From Chloroflexota bacterium (GTDB lineage Bacteria; Chloroflexota; UBA11872; VXNJ01), in contig VXNJ01000001.1 of NCBI GenBank assembly GCA_009840625.1, forward strand, positions 186,001 through 250,000: a stretch of DNA of 64,000 nt. The letters run 5' to 3'. The translations under genes and the position numbers were made by a program. A model generated the notes under the pieces. That model had not been told where the DNA came from. It was given only the letters and a program-made list of their open reading frames with translations, and did no database searches. Numbering within the stretch: the first letter of the stretch is position 1; each line of letters opens with the position of its first letter. This document shows, one piece after another, positions 1 through 9,459 of the stretch.

Positions 1-1017
1 CGCACCGCCGCCTATCTGGGATTCGAACCTGAGGTACTCGCCGGCATCGTCACCGCCGCCTGTACCGATCACCTCTACATGGGCGGAGGGCACACTTTGG
101 ACTTTGCCAACAAGTCGTTCGAGCTGCTCGACCATGTTGGCTGGGATGAAGCCGGCGAGATTCTCCCGGCGCTGGTGCCCGGCGGAAACCTGGTAAACGC
201 CGCCCGCATGGAGGAAAACGCCAGCTGGCGCATGCCGGCCGACCTGGCCGGGATGCTATTTGCCGTGCACGAGCAACTTGATGGACTCATTGCAAGCAGA
301 TTCGACGCCAACGGCCGGCGGGGGCGCTGGGACGGACACGAGGAGCTGGCCGATCTGATGCTGGACGGCGAACCCCGGACCGTCCTGGACGAACTCTGCC
401 GCCTGGTAGGCGAAGGAGTTGCCCTGACCGACCTTTCAGCGTCGGTCGCCTACGCGGCCGCCCGGCGATTGATCCATTTCGGCACCAGCAACGAATTCGG
501 CGACTGGGAAACGGTCCTGCACACCTTCACCTACGCCAACGCGGTCGACCAGGCGCTGCGCCGCGCGCCTTCGAACCTGCTGGCGCGCGGGATATTCGAC
601 GGCGCGATGTCGGTGCACCTGGACCGGTTCCTGAACGTGCCCAAGCAGGCGGTTCCGGTTCCCGGGACGGGCCCGGCGTCGGGGGTTGACCTGCTGGCGG
701 CGTTTGACGCCCAGGGCCACGTGGACGTCGCCGGCCAGGTCGTCGCCGACATGATCGCCGCCGAACGGGCCGACGAGGTGGTTGCGGTGCTGGGTCACGC
801 GCTATTGCGCGAGGATGCCGGATTTCATTCATTCCAGATGTACGAGGCCGCGGTGCGCCAGTACCGCCAGTTCGCCGGAAGCGCCTGCGCCGGCCACTTC
901 CTCATCGCCGCCGCCCGTTACCTGTCGGCCCACTCGCCGACGGTGAGGTCGCTCGGGCAGACTTACGAGATTGCCGCCCGGCTGTTGCGGGGCGAGGATC
1001 TTCACGGGGGTGCCTAA
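1..1017 (+). CDS. C-terminal part of a Rieske-associated-type helical protein (5' end outside window)
   Basis: The frame is open from base 1 and the first ATG, at 79, lies inside conserved-looking sequence, so this is the 3' part of a longer gene. The visible 338 residues are mostly alpha-helical and soluble, with no signal peptide or membrane segment. Motifs such as GGHTLDFANK, HFGTSNEFGDWETV and HLDRFLNVP, including several conserved His residues, remind me of the large helical C-terminal region of bacterial proteins that carry an N-terminal Rieske [2Fe-2S] domain. That assignment is from memory, and the Rieske ligands would lie upstream of the window. The next gene is on the opposite strand 41 nt away. 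The function is unknown. Confidence 0.55.
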   Translation, partial: RTAAYLGFEPEVLAGIVTAACTDHLYMGGGHTLDFANKSFELLDHVGWDEAGEILPALVPGGNLVNAARMEENASWRMPADLAGMLFAVHEQLDGLIASRFDANGRRGRWDGHEELADLMLDGEPRTVLDELCRLVGEGVALTDLSASVAYAAARRLIHFGTSNEFGDWETVLHTFTYANAVDQALRRAPSNLLARGIFDGAMSVHLDRFLNVPKQAVPVPGTGPASGVDLLAAFDAQGHVDVAGQVVADMIAAERADEVVAVLGHALLREDAGFHSFQMYEAAVRQYRQFAGSACAGHFLIAAARYLSAHSPTVRSLGQTYEIAARLLRGEDLHGGA

Positions 1018-1058
1018 GGCGGACCCCGGGGTCTCTCCGCGCAAGAGTTTGGCCGCTG

Positions 1059-1796
1059 CTACAGCGGGCGTCGCAGCAGGCTGAACGACTGGCCGGTCGG
1101 GCCCGGACTGGGCTGGGTGGCCAGAAACATGGCCACGTCCACCAGTTCTTCGGGTTGCTTGGCCCACTCGCCGGATGCGGCGAAACGCGTTGCCGGATCT
1201 GACACCAGCTCGCGGGCCAACTCGGTGTAAACCGGTCCGGGCACGATCTCGTTGACGTCGATCCTGTCTTCCAGCAATTCCTCGGACAGAATCCGCGTGA
1301 CCATCCATAGTCCCGCTTTCGAAGCCCCGTAGGACGAACCCCGCACCCGGCCGTGGTGGCCGTTGCCGGAACCGGTGATGATGATCTTGCCCTGTCCGCG
1401 CGCCTTCAACGGCGGGATGACGGCTTTGGCGCATAGGTAGGCGCCGATGAGGTTGACTTCGATCGTTCGGCGCCAGTCGTCGATCACGCTCTCTTCCAGC
1501 GTGCGGCCGCCGTCCAGCAACACCCCGGCGTTGAGCACCGCAATGTCCAGGCCGCCGAACGCGTTCGCCACACCCCTCACCATCGCTTGGACCGAGTCCC
1601 AGTCGGCCACGTCGGTCGGGACAGCGATTGCCCGACCGCCTGCAGCTTCGATCTCTTCGGCCACGGATCGAATCTGCGATTCGGTTCTGGCCGCCAGGCA
1701 GACACCGGCGCCCTCGCGCGCATACGCGATGGCAATCGCGCGCCCGATGCCGCGACCCGCGCCGGTCACGATCACCGATTTGCCACTGAGCCGCAT
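1059..1796 (-). CDS. SDR family NAD(P)-dependent oxidoreductase
   Basis: A 245-residue classical short-chain dehydrogenase. The nucleotide-binding TGAGRGIG motif lies at about residues 11-18, NAG at about 88-90, and the catalytic Ser and YxxxK (YGASK) in the middle third. It should oxidise or reduce a small alcohol or ketone with NAD(P); the substrate cannot be read from sequence. The ATG at 1796 is chosen because a GGAG lies about nine bases upstream; an in-frame ATG at 1811 is possible. The frame stays open far upstream into the divergent rarA gene, but that extension is antisense coding sequence and is not family-like. It is divergent from rarA across about 170 nt. Confidence 0.9.
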   Translation of the reverse strand: MRLSGKSVIVTGAGRGIGRAIAIAYAREGAGVCLAARTESQIRSVAEEIEAAGGRAIAVPTDVADWDSVQAMVRGVANAFGGLDIAVLNAGVLLDGGRTLEESVIDDWRRTIEVNLIGAYLCAKAVIPPLKARGQGKIIITGSGNGHHGRVRGSSYGASKAGLWMVTRILSEELLEDRIDVNEIVPGPVYTELARELVSDPATRFAASGEWAKQPEELVDVAMFLATQPSPGPTGQSFSLLRRPL

Positions 1797-1965
1797 GTAG
1801 TCAATCTCCATCCGCTGCTGTCCGCCGGGTCTGACCGGACCGGTACACGAATTCTCAGTGTATTGCCTGCCCGGACATCGCTGGAGGCGCCGTTGGCGCA
1901 TCCCGATTCCGGACCCGGGGCCCGGCAACCGGCCTGACATCCGGTCGCGGGCACTATCCTGACCC

Positions 1966-3321
1966 ATGGCCAGATCGCGGTCCGGAACCGACCCCAAGAT
2001 GCGCGGAATGTTCGAAATCTCACCCGAAAGCGACCGTTCGGCTCCACTGGCCGCCCGAATGCGACCCCGCACCCTGGACGAGGTGGTCGGCCAGGACCAC
2101 CTGGTCGGTCCCGACGCCCCCCTGCGTCGTGCCGTCGAGGCCGGAAAGCTGCCCTCCTGCATCCTCTGGGGGCCGCCGGGCAGTGGCAAAACCTCGATCG
2201 CCCGGGCGATCGCCCGCCACAGCGATGCACGTTTCGCCACGCTCTCGGCTGTTTCCGGCGGAGTTGCCGACCTGCGCAAGATCATCGCCGGCGCCGAGGC
2301 CGAGCGCGGGATGTTCAAGACCCAGACGTTGCTTTTCATTGACGAAATCCATCGATTCAACAAGGCCCAGCAGGACGCGGTGCTGCCGGCCGTCGAAGAG
2401 GGAACGATCACCCTGATCGGAGCCACCACCGAAAACCCCTCCTTCGAGGTGATCGCCCCGCTGCTCAGCCGCGCCCGGGTGTTGAAGCTTGAGCCGCTCG
2501 GACTTGCCGAAATCGAGGAATTGCTACGCCGGGCGATTGCGGACGGCAGCCGCGGTCTGAGGCAAGAGCCCCCGCACATTGAGGACGGGGCGATCGAGGC
2601 GCTGGCCGCGATTGGCGCCGGTGACGCGCGGGTTGCTCTGAACGCTCTCGAGGTCGCCGTCCACGATGCCGCGGCCCGCGGAAGCAAGGTGGACCGTGAA
2701 ACCATCAAGGCGGTCGTGCAGCGGGCCCTTCCCCATGACAAGGCCGGCGACGCCCACTACGACACCATCTCGGCATTCATCAAGTCGGTCCGCGGATCCG
2801 ACCCCCAGGCGGCGGTCTACTGGCTGGCACGCATGCTCGAAGCCGGCGAAGACCCGATGTTCGTGGCCCGCCGAATCGTCATCCTGGCCGCCGAGGACGT
2901 CGGCCTGGCCGACCCGCAGGCATTGCCGATCGCGGTAGCCGCCCAGCAGGCGACGCACCTGATCGGGATGCCCGAATGCTCGCTGGTGCTCTCCGAGGCC
3001 GCGATCTACCTGGCCCGGGCCCCGAAGAGCAATTCGGCGATGAAAGCCTATTCGGCGGCGGCCAGTTCGGTCCGCGATCTGGGCGCGATCCCGGTTCCGC
3101 TGCACCTGCGGAACGCTGCGACCGGCTTGATGGCCGAGCACGGCTACGGCCGCGGCTACCTTTACGCGCACGATTTCGGCGGCGCCATAGCTCCCCAGCA
3201 GCACCTTCCCGACGAGTTGCGGGGCGCGGAGTTTTACGAGCCGACCGAGCGCGACGCTCCGTCCAGGTCCTTCACGGAGTTCGACCCCGGCGCGCCGGGC
3301 GGGGAACCGACGGCAGAATGA
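1966..3321 (+). CDS. rarA: Replication-associated recombination protein A (RarA/MgsA), AAA+ ATPase
   Basis: 451 residues, the usual length for RarA (MgsA, WRNIP1 family), a clamp-loader-like AAA+ ATPase that acts at stalled replication forks. Walker A GPPGSGKT is at residues 69-76, Walker B with DEIH at 126-129, followed by the sensor region TTENPSF. The C-terminal half carries the MgsA tetramerisation region, with HYDTISAFIKSVRGSDP and conserved AEDVGLADP. The ATG at 1966 gives an N-terminus slightly longer than typical, and ATGs at residues 12 and 15 are alternatives. It is convergent with the alcohol dehydrogenase gene. A housekeeping gene, recognised with high confidence. Confidence 0.95.
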   Translation: MARSRSGTDPKMRGMFEISPESDRSAPLAARMRPRTLDEVVGQDHLVGPDAPLRRAVEAGKLPSCILWGPPGSGKTSIARAIARHSDARFATLSAVSGGVADLRKIIAGAEAERGMFKTQTLLFIDEIHRFNKAQQDAVLPAVEEGTITLIGATTENPSFEVIAPLLSRARVLKLEPLGLAEIEELLRRAIADGSRGLRQEPPHIEDGAIEALAAIGAGDARVALNALEVAVHDAAARGSKVDRETIKAVVQRALPHDKAGDAHYDTISAFIKSVRGSDPQAAVYWLARMLEAGEDPMFVARRIVILAAEDVGLADPQALPIAVAAQQATHLIGMPECSLVLSEAAIYLARAPKSNSAMKAYSAAASSVRDLGAIPVPLHLRNAATGLMAEHGYGRGYLYAHDFGGAIAPQQHLPDELRGAEFYEPTERDAPSRSFTEFDPGAPGGEPTAE

Positions 3322-3350
3322 TCACCGAAACTGGCTCCGTCGCGGTGATC
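3320..3350. terminator. Possible hairpin between convergent genes
   Basis: Eight-base inverted repeat, GATCACCG at 3320-3327 and CGGTGATC at 3343-3350, with a 15-base loop. It starts within the rarA stop codon and lies before the convergent alcohol dehydrogenase gene. There is no T tract, so Rho-independent termination is uncertain. Confidence 0.35.
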
Positions 3351-3429
3351 GATTCGACCAGTGCTGCACCCCGGATGCGGTCGGGTCGGCCTCTTCCCTT
3401 CGTGCCGGGTCCATTTGCGGCCGCGCTTG

Positions 3430-4518
3430 TTAAAGGGTCAGGACGCTGCGTGCGACCTTGCCTTCGGCCAACAACCGGAAGGCTTCGTTGACCCGGCCGA
3501 GGGGAAAGCTGCGGGTGATCAATCCGTCCAGGTTCAACCTGCCGGCTTGATACAGAGCAACCATCCGAGGGAAGTCGATCCGCGGCCGGGCGCTGCCGTA
3601 CATCGATCCGATCACGGTCTTCTCAAACATCAGGTCGTGGGCGTCCAGCGTGACCGGAGTGTTTTCCGGGGCATGCCCGACCCAGACGGTAGTGCCGCGG
3701 GTCCTGGTCGCACGTATCGCCTGGACGAACGGTTCGGGGACCAGGCCAATGGCTTCGAATGCGTAGTGGGCCCCTAGGCCGCCGGTCAGTTCCCGGATCG
3801 CTTCGACCGGGTCGCATTCGGCGGCGTTGACGGTTTGGGTGGCGCCCATTCGCCGGGCCCGCTCAAGCTTGTCATCCAGCAGGTCGACCGCGATGATCGT
3901 GGTAGCTCCGGCAATCGCGGCGCCCTGCACGACGCACAAGCCGACGCCGCCGGCCCCGAACACCGCAACCGTCGAACCCGGCCGAACCCGGGCGGTGTTG
4001 ATGACAGCGCCGACCCCGGTCGTGACGCCGCAGCCGATGAGCGAGGCCTGCGCGAAGGGCATCGACTTGTCGATAGGTATGGCCACGTTTTCGTTCACGA
4101 GCGAATGCGTCGACATCGAACCCACCCCGTACAGGAACGGCACGTCCTGGCCGGTTCGCGGTGAGCGGGCCGAAGCTGTGCTTGGCGGCGGGTCGTAACA
4201 AACGTTGGGATGCCCACGCTGGCACGCCTCGCAGCGACCGCAGTTCGGCATCCAGGAGAGGATCACGTGATCGCCTTCGCGGACGCTGTTTACTCCCCGG
4301 CCAATGGCCCTGACGATGCCCGCTCCCTCGTGCCCCAGGACCACGGGCGGAGGAACGTCCGACCAGTCACCCTTGATCACGTGCCAGTCGGAGTGGCAGA
4401 CGCCGCTGGCCTTGAGTTCAACCAGGACCTCCCCGCGGCCGGGATCGCTCAACTCCAGCCCTTCGACCGCGATCGGTTCGTTGTAACGGTGGAGGACGGC
4501 GCTCTCAATCTCCAGCAT
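3430..4518 (-). CDS. Zinc-dependent alcohol dehydrogenase, MDR superfamily (class III-like)
   Basis: 362 residues of the medium-chain dehydrogenase/reductase family. Catalytic zinc ligands are Cys41, His63 (GHEGAG) and Cys163 (GCGVTTG). Structural zinc ligands are Cys93, Cys96, Cys99 and Cys107. The Rossmann glycine motif GAGGVG is near residues 188-193. The spacing resembles the class III and plant-type alcohol dehydrogenases that oxidise primary alcohols or S-hydroxymethyl thiols with NAD. The ATG at 4518 is the only good start; the purine-rich GGAG upstream is rather distant. It is divergent from the esterase gene with about 218 nt between them. The substrate is unknown. Confidence 0.92.
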   Translation of the reverse strand: MLEIESAVLHRYNEPIAVEGLELSDPGRGEVLVELKASGVCHSDWHVIKGDWSDVPPPVVLGHEGAGIVRAIGRGVNSVREGDHVILSWMPNCGRCEACQRGHPNVCYDPPPSTASARSPRTGQDVPFLYGVGSMSTHSLVNENVAIPIDKSMPFAQASLIGCGVTTGVGAVINTARVRPGSTVAVFGAGGVGLCVVQGAAIAGATTIIAVDLLDDKLERARRMGATQTVNAAECDPVEAIRELTGGLGAHYAFEAIGLVPEPFVQAIRATRTRGTTVWVGHAPENTPVTLDAHDLMFEKTVIGSMYGSARPRIDFPRMVALYQAGRLNLDGLITRSFPLGRVNEAFRLLAEGKVARSVLTL

Positions 4519-4736
4519 GCGGTCGGCTGAACTCCCGGCGCCCCCCGGAGGGGGCGTATCACGTCGCAGGCTCGATTATTGGCCGGACTCCGACCGCGAC
4601 GTGCTGACTTGGCGGAAAGCCGCATCGGCGCCGGTGAAAATGGACACCGATCCGGGACGGCTCGAACCGGATCGACTCCGCCCAGACAGTCCGTGCTCCG
4701 ACACCGACATCGGCCCTCAGCGGGAAGGGAAAGCCA

Positions 4737-5687
4737 GTGCGAATTGACCCGGCCCAGTTTCGCCCGGAGGCGATCAGCCCGGAAATGAGTGCGTTCAATT
4801 CCCGCCTGAAGGACCTGATGGCCCAGGAGGCGGGCCAGGAAATCACGCCTGCCTACCTGCGGCGACGTCGCCGCGAGGGGAGTCCCTGGCAGAGCCCGCA
4901 GCGGCGGCTGGAAGTTGGGATCGACGAGAGTTGCCCCGGGGCAGCCGGCCCGATCCCGCTGCGGGTTTTTGTACCCGATCGCTGCGACGCCGTATACCTT
5001 CACATTCACGGCGGGGGATGGGTATTCGGCGGCGCCGACCTAGAGGACGAGAACCACTGGCGCCGCGCCCAGGAATGCAGCATCGCGGTGGTGAGCGTGG
5101 ATTACCGACTCGCGCCCGAGAACCCCTACCCGGCGGCACCGGACGATTGCGAGGCCGCCGCCCTCTGGCTGATCGAGAACTCGGCGGAGCGGTTCGGCAC
5201 CGAGCGGCTGCTAATCGGCGGCGAATCGGCCGGAGCGAATCTGTCCGCGGTGACGATGCTGCGCCTGCGCGACCGGCATGGATTTGCCGGTTGGTCAGGA
5301 GCCGACCTTATGTATGGTGCGTACGAGTTCGCCGGGGGCACCCCTTCGCGCCGGATCATCGGGCGAAACAGTCTGGTGCTGCGTCCGGAGTCGATGGAGA
5401 TGATGCAGCGCGGCTACTTCAGGTCCGCCGACCGCACCGATCCGGATGTCTCGCCATTGCGGGCATCGCTGCACGATCTGCCGCCGGCGCTATTTAGCTG
5501 CGGCACCGCCGACCCGCTGCTGGACGACAGCCTGTTCATGCATGCGCGCTGGATCGCGGCCGGCAACCGGGCCGAAATCGCAATCTATCCCGGTGCTACC
5601 CACGCATTCGATGATTTTGGGGCCCCGCCAACCGAGGCGTCGCACCTGCGCCGCTACGAGTTCATCCGCGCCGCGATCGCCGGGTAG
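4737..5687 (+). CDS. Alpha/beta hydrolase, hormone-sensitive-lipase-like esterase
   Basis: 316 residues. The oxyanion motif HGGGW is at residues 91-95, the nucleophile elbow GESAG at 162-166 (Ser164), and the likely Asp and His of the triad are Asp259 (GTADP) and His289 (GATHAF). This is the hormone-sensitive-lipase (bHSL, family IV) pattern, which cleaves short- to medium-chain acyl esters in the cytoplasm. The start is the GTG at 4737, preceded by a GGGAAGGGA purine run at suitable spacing. No signal peptide. It ends 19 nt before the convergent aminotransferase gene. Confidence 0.9.
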   Translation: MRIDPAQFRPEAISPEMSAFNSRLKDLMAQEAGQEITPAYLRRRRREGSPWQSPQRRLEVGIDESCPGAAGPIPLRVFVPDRCDAVYLHIHGGGWVFGGADLEDENHWRRAQECSIAVVSVDYRLAPENPYPAAPDDCEAAALWLIENSAERFGTERLLIGGESAGANLSAVTMLRLRDRHGFAGWSGADLMYGAYEFAGGTPSRRIIGRNSLVLRPESMEMMQRGYFRSADRTDPDVSPLRASLHDLPPALFSCGTADPLLDDSLFMHARWIAAGNRAEIAIYPGATHAFDDFGAPPTEASHLRRYEFIRAAIAG

Positions 5688-5706
5688 GCGCCTCCGCCGA
5701 ACGGAT

Positions 5707-7080
5707 TCAAAGCGCGCGCAGGGACTCCTCGACGGCCGCTACAGTCTGCTCGATGTCGGCTTCGGTATGCGTCGAGGCCAGGTGCCAGCGCCCGTTTGGG
5801 GCTATGCGCACGCCGCGATCCAATAGGGAACTGCGGAAGCGCTGATATTTGTCCTCATCGCAATGCCGCGCGTGATCGCGGTAATTGAAGATCTTGGCCC
5901 GGTCGGTGAATGCGGTCGAGAATACCGAGCCGAACCCGGCAACCCGCAGATTGGCACCGGTACGAGCGGCGGCGACTTTAAGTCCCTCCATGAGCGCCTG
6001 CCCGCGCCGGTTTAAGTCCGCGTAGAAGCGGTCGCTGTCCTCCATGATGTGCGAAAGGCTGGCGTGGGCGGCTTCGATCGAGGCCACGTTCGAGTTGAAG
6101 CTGCCGCCGTGGTTCACGGTGCCGTCACCGAGCACGGCCATCACGTCGGGGCGACCTACCAGCATCGCGATCGGAAAACCGCCGGCCATCGCCTTGGCGT
6201 AAGTCGCCAGATCGGGAGTGATTCCGGTCAGTTCCTGGGCGCCCCCAAGCGCCACCCGGAACCCGGTTATCACCTCGTCGAATATCAGCAACGCGCCTTC
6301 CCGCGCGCACACTCGCTGGGCCGCCTCCAAGTACCCTTCGCGCGGCGGCGCGAAGTTGGTGTTCAGCAGGAACGGCTCCATCACGACCCCGGCGATCTGG
6401 CCAGGGTTGTCGGCAAATGCCCGCGACAGCGCGGCGGTGTCGTTCCAGGGACAGACGACGATGTTCTCGCTGGTGGCCGGATCCATTCCAGCGGAGTCGG
6501 CAACCGGGGTCGGCGCCGCTTCTGACCCGGCCACCGCCAGCGGCGGATGGTAGCTGTAGCTGACCGAATCGGCCCAGCCGTGGTAGTGGCCCTCGAACTT
6601 CACGAACTTGGCGCGCCCGGTATAGCCGCGGGCCAGGCGGATGACCAGCTGCAGGATCTCGGTCCCCGAGCTGGCGAAACGCACCGGCCCCTTAAGGGGC
6701 ACCGCGCGGCGAACCATCTCGGCGACCTCCAATTCGCGCTCGAACTGGCCGGTGTACACCACCCCGCGTCGGATGGCATTTGCGACCGCGTCGGTGACAA
6801 ATCCAGGGGAGTGACCGAACAGGTTCGGCCCCATTCCCTGGACGAAATCGACGTATTCGTTCCCGTCGACATCCCACATCCGCCCATCCTTGGCGCGATC
6901 GAAGAAGAGCGGGACCGGGCGTTCCTGGCGGCGCAGCTGACTTGATATCCCGCCGGCCACCAGGTCCTGGGCGGCTTCAAACAGCTGTTGGGACCGGGTG
7001 TACCGCTCGGGACGCGTAGGCATAGATTTGTCCGGCCGGGGAGAGATTCGATCGGAAGGCATTCCGGCAATTCGCCGCAA
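5707..7080 (-). CDS. Class III PLP-dependent aminotransferase, glutamate-1-semialdehyde aminomutase-like
   Basis: Up to 457 residues. The fold-type I motifs are present: SSGTE at 137-141 (phosphate binding), DEV at 268-270 (Asp contacting the pyridine nitrogen) and Lys296 in YAKAMAGG (Schiff base). Overall it resembles HemL-like enzymes, but no haem genes surround it, so a catabolic omega-aminotransferase is at least as likely. The start is uncertain: TTG at 7080, ATG at 7062 and ATG at 7023 are in frame and none has a convincing ribosome site; the shortest fits homologous N-termini. It is the last gene of the minus-strand run behind DUF1800, DUF1501 and the NHL gene, 83 nt after the latter. 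Confidence 0.88.
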   Translation of the reverse strand: MRRIAGMPSDRISPRPDKSMPTRPERYTRSQQLFEAAQDLVAGGISSQLRRQERPVPLFFDRAKDGRMWDVDGNEYVDFVQGMGPNLFGHSPGFVTDAVANAIRRGVVYTGQFERELEVAEMVRRAVPLKGPVRFASSGTEILQLVIRLARGYTGRAKFVKFEGHYHGWADSVSYSYHPPLAVAGSEAAPTPVADSAGMDPATSENIVVCPWNDTAALSRAFADNPGQIAGVVMEPFLLNTNFAPPREGYLEAAQRVCAREGALLIFDEVITGFRVALGGAQELTGITPDLATYAKAMAGGFPIAMLVGRPDVMAVLGDGTVNHGGSFNSNVASIEAAHASLSHIMEDSDRFYADLNRRGQALMEGLKVAAARTGANLRVAGFGSVFSTAFTDRAKIFNYRDHARHCDEDKYQRFRSSLLDRGVRIAPNGRWHLASTHTEADIEQTVAAVEESLRAL

Positions 7081-7163
7081 TTATTGCCGCGCGCTTAGGC
7101 GCCGAATCGTGCCGCCCGGTTGCACACATGCATTCGGCCTGGTGGCGACCTTTCGGCCGGCTA

Positions 7164-8177
7164 TTAAGTGACCGAAAGGCTCGGCGACTGGCGCTCGGGG
7201 GCGATCTGGTCGGCGCTCAGCTCGATCGCCTGCTTCTGGTAGATCTGGACCCGGAACGCGCCGTAGTCGGCTACGAACAATCGTTTCCGTTCGTCGGTCG
7301 CCAGCCCCAGCGGCCCGCGGAACCGCTTCTGCGGCTCGAGCGATGTCATCTCGCGCAGCCGCAGCGGTACCGGATTGGCCAGCACGTAGTCGATCCCGCA
7401 CTTGGACATCGTGGCATCACCGATGAAGGTGTCCAGGTACCTGCCGTCGGCGGCGAATTGCTGGACGCGGTCGTTGCCCCAATCGGACACGTATATGTCG
7501 CCGTCTCCGTCGACCGCAATTCCGGTCGGGCGGTCGAATTGGCCGCGCCCGTTCCCGGACGTCCCGACCGCAAATTCAAATTGACCGTCCGGCCCGAATT
7601 TCTGGATCCGGTCATTGCGCCAGTCGGACACGTACACCGCGCCAAGCTCGTCAATGTCCACGCCCCAGGGCATGTTCAGTTCGCCGTCGCCGTCGCCGTG
7701 GGATCCCCAACTCTGCAGGAAATCCCCGTCCTTGGAGAACTTTTGGACCCGGTGATTCATCGTGTCGGACAGGTAAAGGTCGCCGTCGCCGTCGAACCGC
7801 AACCCCGAAGGCCGATCGAGCTGGCCCTCGCCGCTGCCGGGTGAACCCCAGCAGGAAATGAACTCCCCGTCCAGCGAGAAGATCGATATGCGGTTCAAGG
7901 CCTCATCGGAGATGTAGAGGTTTCCGTCGGGCCCGACTGCCAGCGAAGCCGGCCAGGTGAACTTGCCCTCGGCCGTGCCTCTTCCGCCGAAAGAGCCGTG
8001 GTCGACGTCATCCATGTCGGTGCGCCTGACCTCGGCGGTCGTGTCGCCACGGCAAAGAACGAACAGGCGGTCATCGTCGGTTACGGCAACGTCGATCGCG
8101 TAACTTGTAACCCGGCGCATGCCGATGGTCTTCAGGTAAGGAAAGCCGGTCCTGAAGAGCGCGTGCGGTCTGCCCAT
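7164..8177 (-). CDS. NHL-repeat beta-propeller protein
   Basis: 337 residues built almost entirely from NHL repeats. At least five blades can be seen with the pattern 'P-x-G-[IL] ... G-D-[IL]-Y-[VI]-[SA]-D ... N-R-[IV]-Q-x-F', for example VYVSDWRNDRIQKF and IYVSDWGNDRVQQF, which predicts a six-bladed propeller. NHL propellers bind proteins, RNA or ligands, and some are enzymes; nothing points to one choice. No signal peptide is visible. The ATG at 8177 has GGCAGG four bases upstream. It lies 23 nt downstream of the DUF1501 gene in the same direction, so the two are probably co-transcribed. Confidence 0.88.
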   Translation of the reverse strand: MGRPHALFRTGFPYLKTIGMRRVTSYAIDVAVTDDDRLFVLCRGDTTAEVRRTDMDDVDHGSFGGRGTAEGKFTWPASLAVGPDGNLYISDEALNRISIFSLDGEFISCWGSPGSGEGQLDRPSGLRFDGDGDLYLSDTMNHRVQKFSKDGDFLQSWGSHGDGDGELNMPWGVDIDELGAVYVSDWRNDRIQKFGPDGQFEFAVGTSGNGRGQFDRPTGIAVDGDGDIYVSDWGNDRVQQFAADGRYLDTFIGDATMSKCGIDYVLANPVPLRLREMTSLEPQKRFRGPLGLATDERKRLFVADYGAFRVQIYQKQAIELSADQIAPERQSPSLSVT

Positions 8178-8200
8178 TTACCTGCCCGCCTGCCGGCCGC

Positions 8201-9364
8201 TCAGGCGGAAGCGGCGGCCGTCGAGCCGGCCTGCTTGAAGGGCTGGAATTGCTCGTAGCTGCCGCCGACGATGTCGGTGGGGTCCATTGCCATCCACTTC
8301 TCGAGCATCACCGAGTAGACGCTGCGGAAGTCGACCGTGTGGCGCAGGTCTTCGCCGTTGAGCCAGTCGTTGGGGTTCAGCGACGGGTATTCGCAGTAAA
8401 GGCCGCCGTTAACGTTCTTGCCGATGATGAAAGCGCCGCCACCGGAGCCGTGGTCGGTGCCGCTCCCGTTGCCGCGCATGCGGCGGCCGAATTCGGTAAA
8501 GACCAGCATCGCGACTTCGTCATCGGCATCGTGGTCGCGCAGGTCCTGGAAGAAGTCCCGGATCGCGCCGGATAGTTCCGACAACAGCCGGGGATGGGTC
8601 GGGTTCTGGATCGCGTGGGTGTCGTAGCCGCCGTGTTGGGCATAGAAGATCCTGGTGCCCAGACCGGCCAGGTGCACGCGCGCCACGTCGCGCAGGCTCT
8701 GGGCGATCGCGTTTTCGGCGTAAGTGACCCGCGATTGATACGCGGCCGGCGCGGCCTTGAGAATCTCGGCCCCCTTGATCACGTCCAGACCGGTGCGGGC
8801 GATGTAGTCGGCCACCGGCCCGGAACCGATCGCCGGAGCGTACATTTCCTGGAATCGGGTCAGCGCCAACGAGCGCTGCTCGAGGGCCGAAATCCCTGAC
8901 ATCAATCCGTAGCTGTCCAGGTCGCCGACCGAGGTGATCGGGACTCCCGGACAGGCCAGCGCCCGAGGCATGCCGCGACCGATGTTCACGGTGGTCAGCA
9001 CCGATTCGCGTTCCGGGTCCAGCTGTCGGGTGGCCCGGCCGACCCAGCCCTCGGTGCCGACGATCTCCGGCTCGCAGGTGTGCATTATGTCCATCGCGCG
9101 GAAATGCGAGCGGGACGAATTTTGGTAGCCGACCCCCTGTACGATCGCGACCGTGCCCTCGTCGTAAAGCTCCTTGAGCGGGGCCAGATTGGGATGAAAC
9201 CCGAGTTCGCCGTCGATGGGCAGGACATCTTCCTGGGCAATCGCCAAGCTCTGGCGGGCATCGTAGTACACCGGGCTGTTGTAGGGAACGACCGAGTTCA
9301 TGAAGTCGTTCCCTCCGGTTAGCTGCAAGACCACCAGAACCGGCGGCTTCCCGTTGGCTGCCAC
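8201..9364 (-). CDS. DUF1501 domain-containing protein
   Basis: 387 residues matching DUF1501, an alkaline-phosphatase-fold family of unknown function. It opens with VLVVLQLTGGNDFMNSVVP and later has SRSHFRAMDIMHT, TEFGRRMRGNGSGTDHGSGG and the DLRHTVDFRSVY segment, the usual family landmarks. Many members start with a twin-arginine signal; here the GTG start at 9364 places the conserved domain almost at the N-terminus, so this copy looks cytoplasmic or is exported in another way. AGGAG lies about ten bases before the GTG. It sits 95 nt downstream of the DUF1800 gene, the standard partner. Confidence 0.92.
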   Translation of the reverse strand: MAANGKPPVLVVLQLTGGNDFMNSVVPYNSPVYYDARQSLAIAQEDVLPIDGELGFHPNLAPLKELYDEGTVAIVQGVGYQNSSRSHFRAMDIMHTCEPEIVGTEGWVGRATRQLDPERESVLTTVNIGRGMPRALACPGVPITSVGDLDSYGLMSGISALEQRSLALTRFQEMYAPAIGSGPVADYIARTGLDVIKGAEILKAAPAAYQSRVTYAENAIAQSLRDVARVHLAGLGTRIFYAQHGGYDTHAIQNPTHPRLLSELSGAIRDFFQDLRDHDADDEVAMLVFTEFGRRMRGNGSGTDHGSGGGAFIIGKNVNGGLYCEYPSLNPNDWLNGEDLRHTVDFRSVYSVMLEKWMAMDPTDIVGGSYEQFQPFKQAGSTAAASA

Positions 9365-9459
9365 GACGCGTTATCTCCTGGGTTTCCTCAAGGTTTTCAA
9401 TTCCAAGTACTCAAAGCCTGCCCCACAGCGAGGCTGGCCGTGCGCTGGCCGGCGGGCGT

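Noticed and set aside
16-40. TGGGATTCGAACCT resembles the T-arm of a tRNA gene on the minus strand
   Set aside because: No acceptor, anticodon or D-arm pairing is present around it, and the bases encode conserved-looking residues of the first gene.
1797-2741. Minus-strand frame continuing upstream of the SDR gene by over 300 codons
   Set aside because: It runs antisense through the first part of rarA, has no family similarity, and the SDR begins properly at 1796 with a ribosome site.
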